Assembly: GCF_022807995.1 (NCBI RefSeq)
Contig: NZ_CP094351.1
Span: 494,501-558,500 of the forward strand
Length of the DNA stretch: 64,000 bases
From: Pseudomonas orientalis
GTDB lineage: Bacteria; Pseudomonadota; Gammaproteobacteria; Pseudomonadales; Pseudomonadaceae
Direction: 5' to 3'
Under the pieces are notes generated by a model. The model had not been told where the DNA came from. It was given only the letters and a program-made list of their open reading frames with translations, and ran no database searches. Shown here piece by piece: positions 62,452 through 64,000 of the stretch. Made by a program: the position numbers and the translations under genes. Position 1 is the first letter of the stretch. Each line of letters starts with the position of its first letter.

Positions 62452-63600
62452 ATGAAGCCTCGTTTCAAGGTTTTGCAGTTACAGCCCGATTACAACGTCA
62501 AACTCCATGATTTCGCTGACCTCGGTGAGCAGATCGTCAAGTCGTTGCCGGTTGAACGGTTCGAGGTCACATCGGCCTTCCTCAGTGGTCGCCCGCAACC
62601 GGGCCAACCGCTGAGTGTGGCCGACCATTCCAAATACTTCGAATTTCCCGAGAAGGCCTTGAAGGGCATTCGTCTGCGGGCAATGTGGGAAATTTACAAA
62701 TACTGCCGCGAGCAGAAGTTCGACGTGGTCATCTGTAACCGCTTCAAGTCGGTGAACATGATGCTGGCGCTCAACCGCTGGTTGAAGATCCCTCTGTGCA
62801 TCGGCATCTCCCACGGTTTCGGCGAGTATGAGCGGGCCTATCGTCGGCGCCAGATGCGCCGCATGGTCAGTCCGGCCTGGCGGTTTGTCGGGGTTTCGGC
62901 GGCGGTGAGGGATTACCTGGTGGGCTTGAACTGTGGCTTTACCCACGAGAACACCACGTTTGTCACCAACGCTATCGACATCCCCCAGGCCGAGGCCTTG
63001 CAGTTGCCGCGCGAGCAGGCGCGGCAGGCCCTTGGCCTGCCTCTGGAGGCACGGATGATTGGTGCCCTGGGCCGTCTGGTCCCGATCAAGGGGCACACGC
63101 ACCTGTTGCAGGCGTTTGCACGGCTCAAGGACAAATACCCGGAGGCTCAGGTGGGTATCATCGGTTCCGGCCGTGCCGAAGCTGACTTGCGCGCGGACAT
63201 CGAGCGTCTTGGCCTCACTGGCCGTGCGCACTTGCTGGGCTTTCGCGAAGACGGTCTGCAGTACGTACGCGCTTTCGATATCTGGACCATGCCGTCCCTG
63301 CTTGAAGGCCTGGGCCTGGCGCTGCTGGAAGGCATGAGCGGGCGCCTGCCGGTGATCGCCTCCAACGGGCCGGCCATGTTGCCGCTGGTTGAAGGGGCGG
63401 GCGGCTTGTCCCATGAGCCCGGCAATGTGGACCAGTTGGCTGCGGCGCTCGACACTTACCTTGCGATGAGTGATGAACAGTTACGTGCCAAGGGTGAGCA
63501 GGTCTTCCGTTACCTGGAGGCAAACCATGCCTTGGCTGAGTTCCAGGGCAAGTACCTGGATTTGATCGAAACCGGTTTGAAAGAAGCAGGTAGAGCATGA
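62452..63600 (+). CDS. GT4-family cell-surface glycosyltransferase (Ssg-like)
   Basis: 382 aa from the ATG at 62452, with GGAG seven bases upstream; the in-frame extension to 62245 overlaps dnpA by 150 bp. The N-lobe (KVLQLQPDYNVKLHDFADLG) and donor site (GALGRLVPIKGHTHLL, SLLEGLGLALLEGMSGRLPVIAS with EX7E) are typical GT4. By position it corresponds to PA5001 (ssg), involved in cell-surface polysaccharide. Ends in ATGA overlap with the next glycosyltransferase. Confidence 0.88.
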   Translation: MKPRFKVLQLQPDYNVKLHDFADLGEQIVKSLPVERFEVTSAFLSGRPQPGQPLSVADHSKYFEFPEKALKGIRLRAMWEIYKYCREQKFDVVICNRFKSVNMMLALNRWLKIPLCIGISHGFGEYERAYRRRQMRRMVSPAWRFVGVSAAVRDYLVGLNCGFTHENTTFVTNAIDIPQAEALQLPREQARQALGLPLEARMIGALGRLVPIKGHTHLLQAFARLKDKYPEAQVGIIGSGRAEADLRADIERLGLTGRAHLLGFREDGLQYVRAFDIWTMPSLLEGLGLALLEGMSGRLPVIASNGPAMLPLVEGAGGLSHEPGNVDQLAAALDTYLAMSDEQLRAKGEQVFRYLEANHALAEFQGKYLDLIETGLKEAGRA

Positions 63601-64000
63601 CAGCGCAACAACCGTTGGTCTCGGTGATTATCGCGTCCTACAACCACGCTCGGTACATCGAGCAGAGCATCCTCAGTGTGCTCGGCCAGACGTATCCGAA
63701 TATCGAATTGCTGGTGATCGACGATGGCTCCAAGGATGACAGCGTCGAATGCATCCGGCGGCTGCAGGCTGAGCACGGGTTTGATTTCCAGGTGCAACAG
63801 AACCAGGGGCTGACCGCCACACTGAACAACGCGCTTGCCCGCGCCAAGGGCAGTTTGATCGCTCCATTCGGGTCAGACGACATCATGCTGCCCGACCGTA
63901 TCGCGACCCAGGTGGCCTATATGGAAGGCAAGCCCAGGGTGGGGATCTGCGCCGGCAACATCGAGCTGATCGACGGTGACGGCAACCTGCATCCGGAGAA
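63597..64000 (+). CDS. GT2-family glycosyltransferase, WapR-like (partial, runs off right edge)
   Basis: The frame is open from the ATG at 63597 to the window end (134 codons seen). VSVIIASYNHARYIEQSILS and LLVIDDGSKDDS are the GT2 nucleotide-binding start, and SDDIMLPDRI supplies the DxD-type metal motif. By order it corresponds to PA5000 (wapR), a rhamnosyltransferase that builds the acceptor for O-antigen. The C-terminal half is not visible, so acceptor specificity cannot be judged. Confidence 0.85.
   Translation, partial: MTAQQPLVSVIIASYNHARYIEQSILSVLGQTYPNIELLVIDDGSKDDSVECIRRLQAEHGFDFQVQQNQGLTATLNNALARAKGSLIAPFGSDDIMLPDRIATQVAYMEGKPRVGICAGNIELIDGDGNLHPE

Overview
The window is chromosomal DNA of a Pseudomonas, most likely of the P. 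fluorescens group. The evidence is the gene order rlmJ-msrA-dipA-aceF-aceE-glnE-waaF-waaC-waaG-waaP-wapP-wapQ, which matches the LPS-core/pyruvate dehydrogenase neighbourhood known from P. aeruginosa, a PutA with an N-terminal ribbon-helix-helix domain, high GC with strong third-position bias, and two classes of REP/REPIN palindromes typical of fluorescent pseudomonads. No rRNA, tRNA, insertion sequence, prophage or CRISPR array was seen.

1-12021 (minus strand) is most of an aryl polyene (APE) pigment cluster, read from about 12.0 kb toward position 1 and cut by the left edge. It holds a chain-length-factor-like ketosynthase, a PlsC acyltransferase, two ACPs, a small membrane protein, an aryl AMP-ligase fused to a hotdog dehydratase, a GT2 glycosyltransferase, an LpxL-type acyltransferase, an MIO ammonia-lyase, a thioesterase, a LolA-like carrier, an MMPL exporter and a halogenase-like flavoprotein. 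Nearly all the genes overlap, so this is one operon. A REPIN is inserted in frame in the signal-peptide region of the LolA-like gene.

12-15 kb: an orphan ParA ATPase, then a tandemly duplicated module (REPIN, conserved leader, structured-RNA candidate with compensatory changes, 72/73-codon DUF6124-like gene), then trxC. 15-26.4 kb: selO, mscK, a CPA1 antiporter (cvrA-like), a nested REPIN, a chemoreceptor with a FliA-type promoter, a small coiled-coil gene coupled to a second zapA-like gene, and an acyl-CoA dehydrogenase. 26.6-32.5 kb: divergent putA/putP with five PutA-type half-sites between them.

32.7-35.4 kb: a vgrG with a DUF4123 adaptor gene but no effector. 35.5-40.5 kb: rlmJ and msrA converge on a 4 x 196-bp tandem array made from their own 3' ends plus a REPIN, followed by dipA (degenerate GGDEF, intact EAL). 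40.8-48.4 kb: aceF, aceE and glnE, with paired palindromes upstream of aceE. 48.5-64 kb: LPS core genes (two heptosyltransferases, waaG, four kinase-like genes in a row), a TonB-dependent receptor and a YceK-type lipoprotein, then wapO carbamoyltransferase, a Mig-14 protein, a dnpA de-N-acetylase and two glycosyltransferases, the last cut by the right edge.

All family assignments come from reading translated motifs and gene order; no database search was run.
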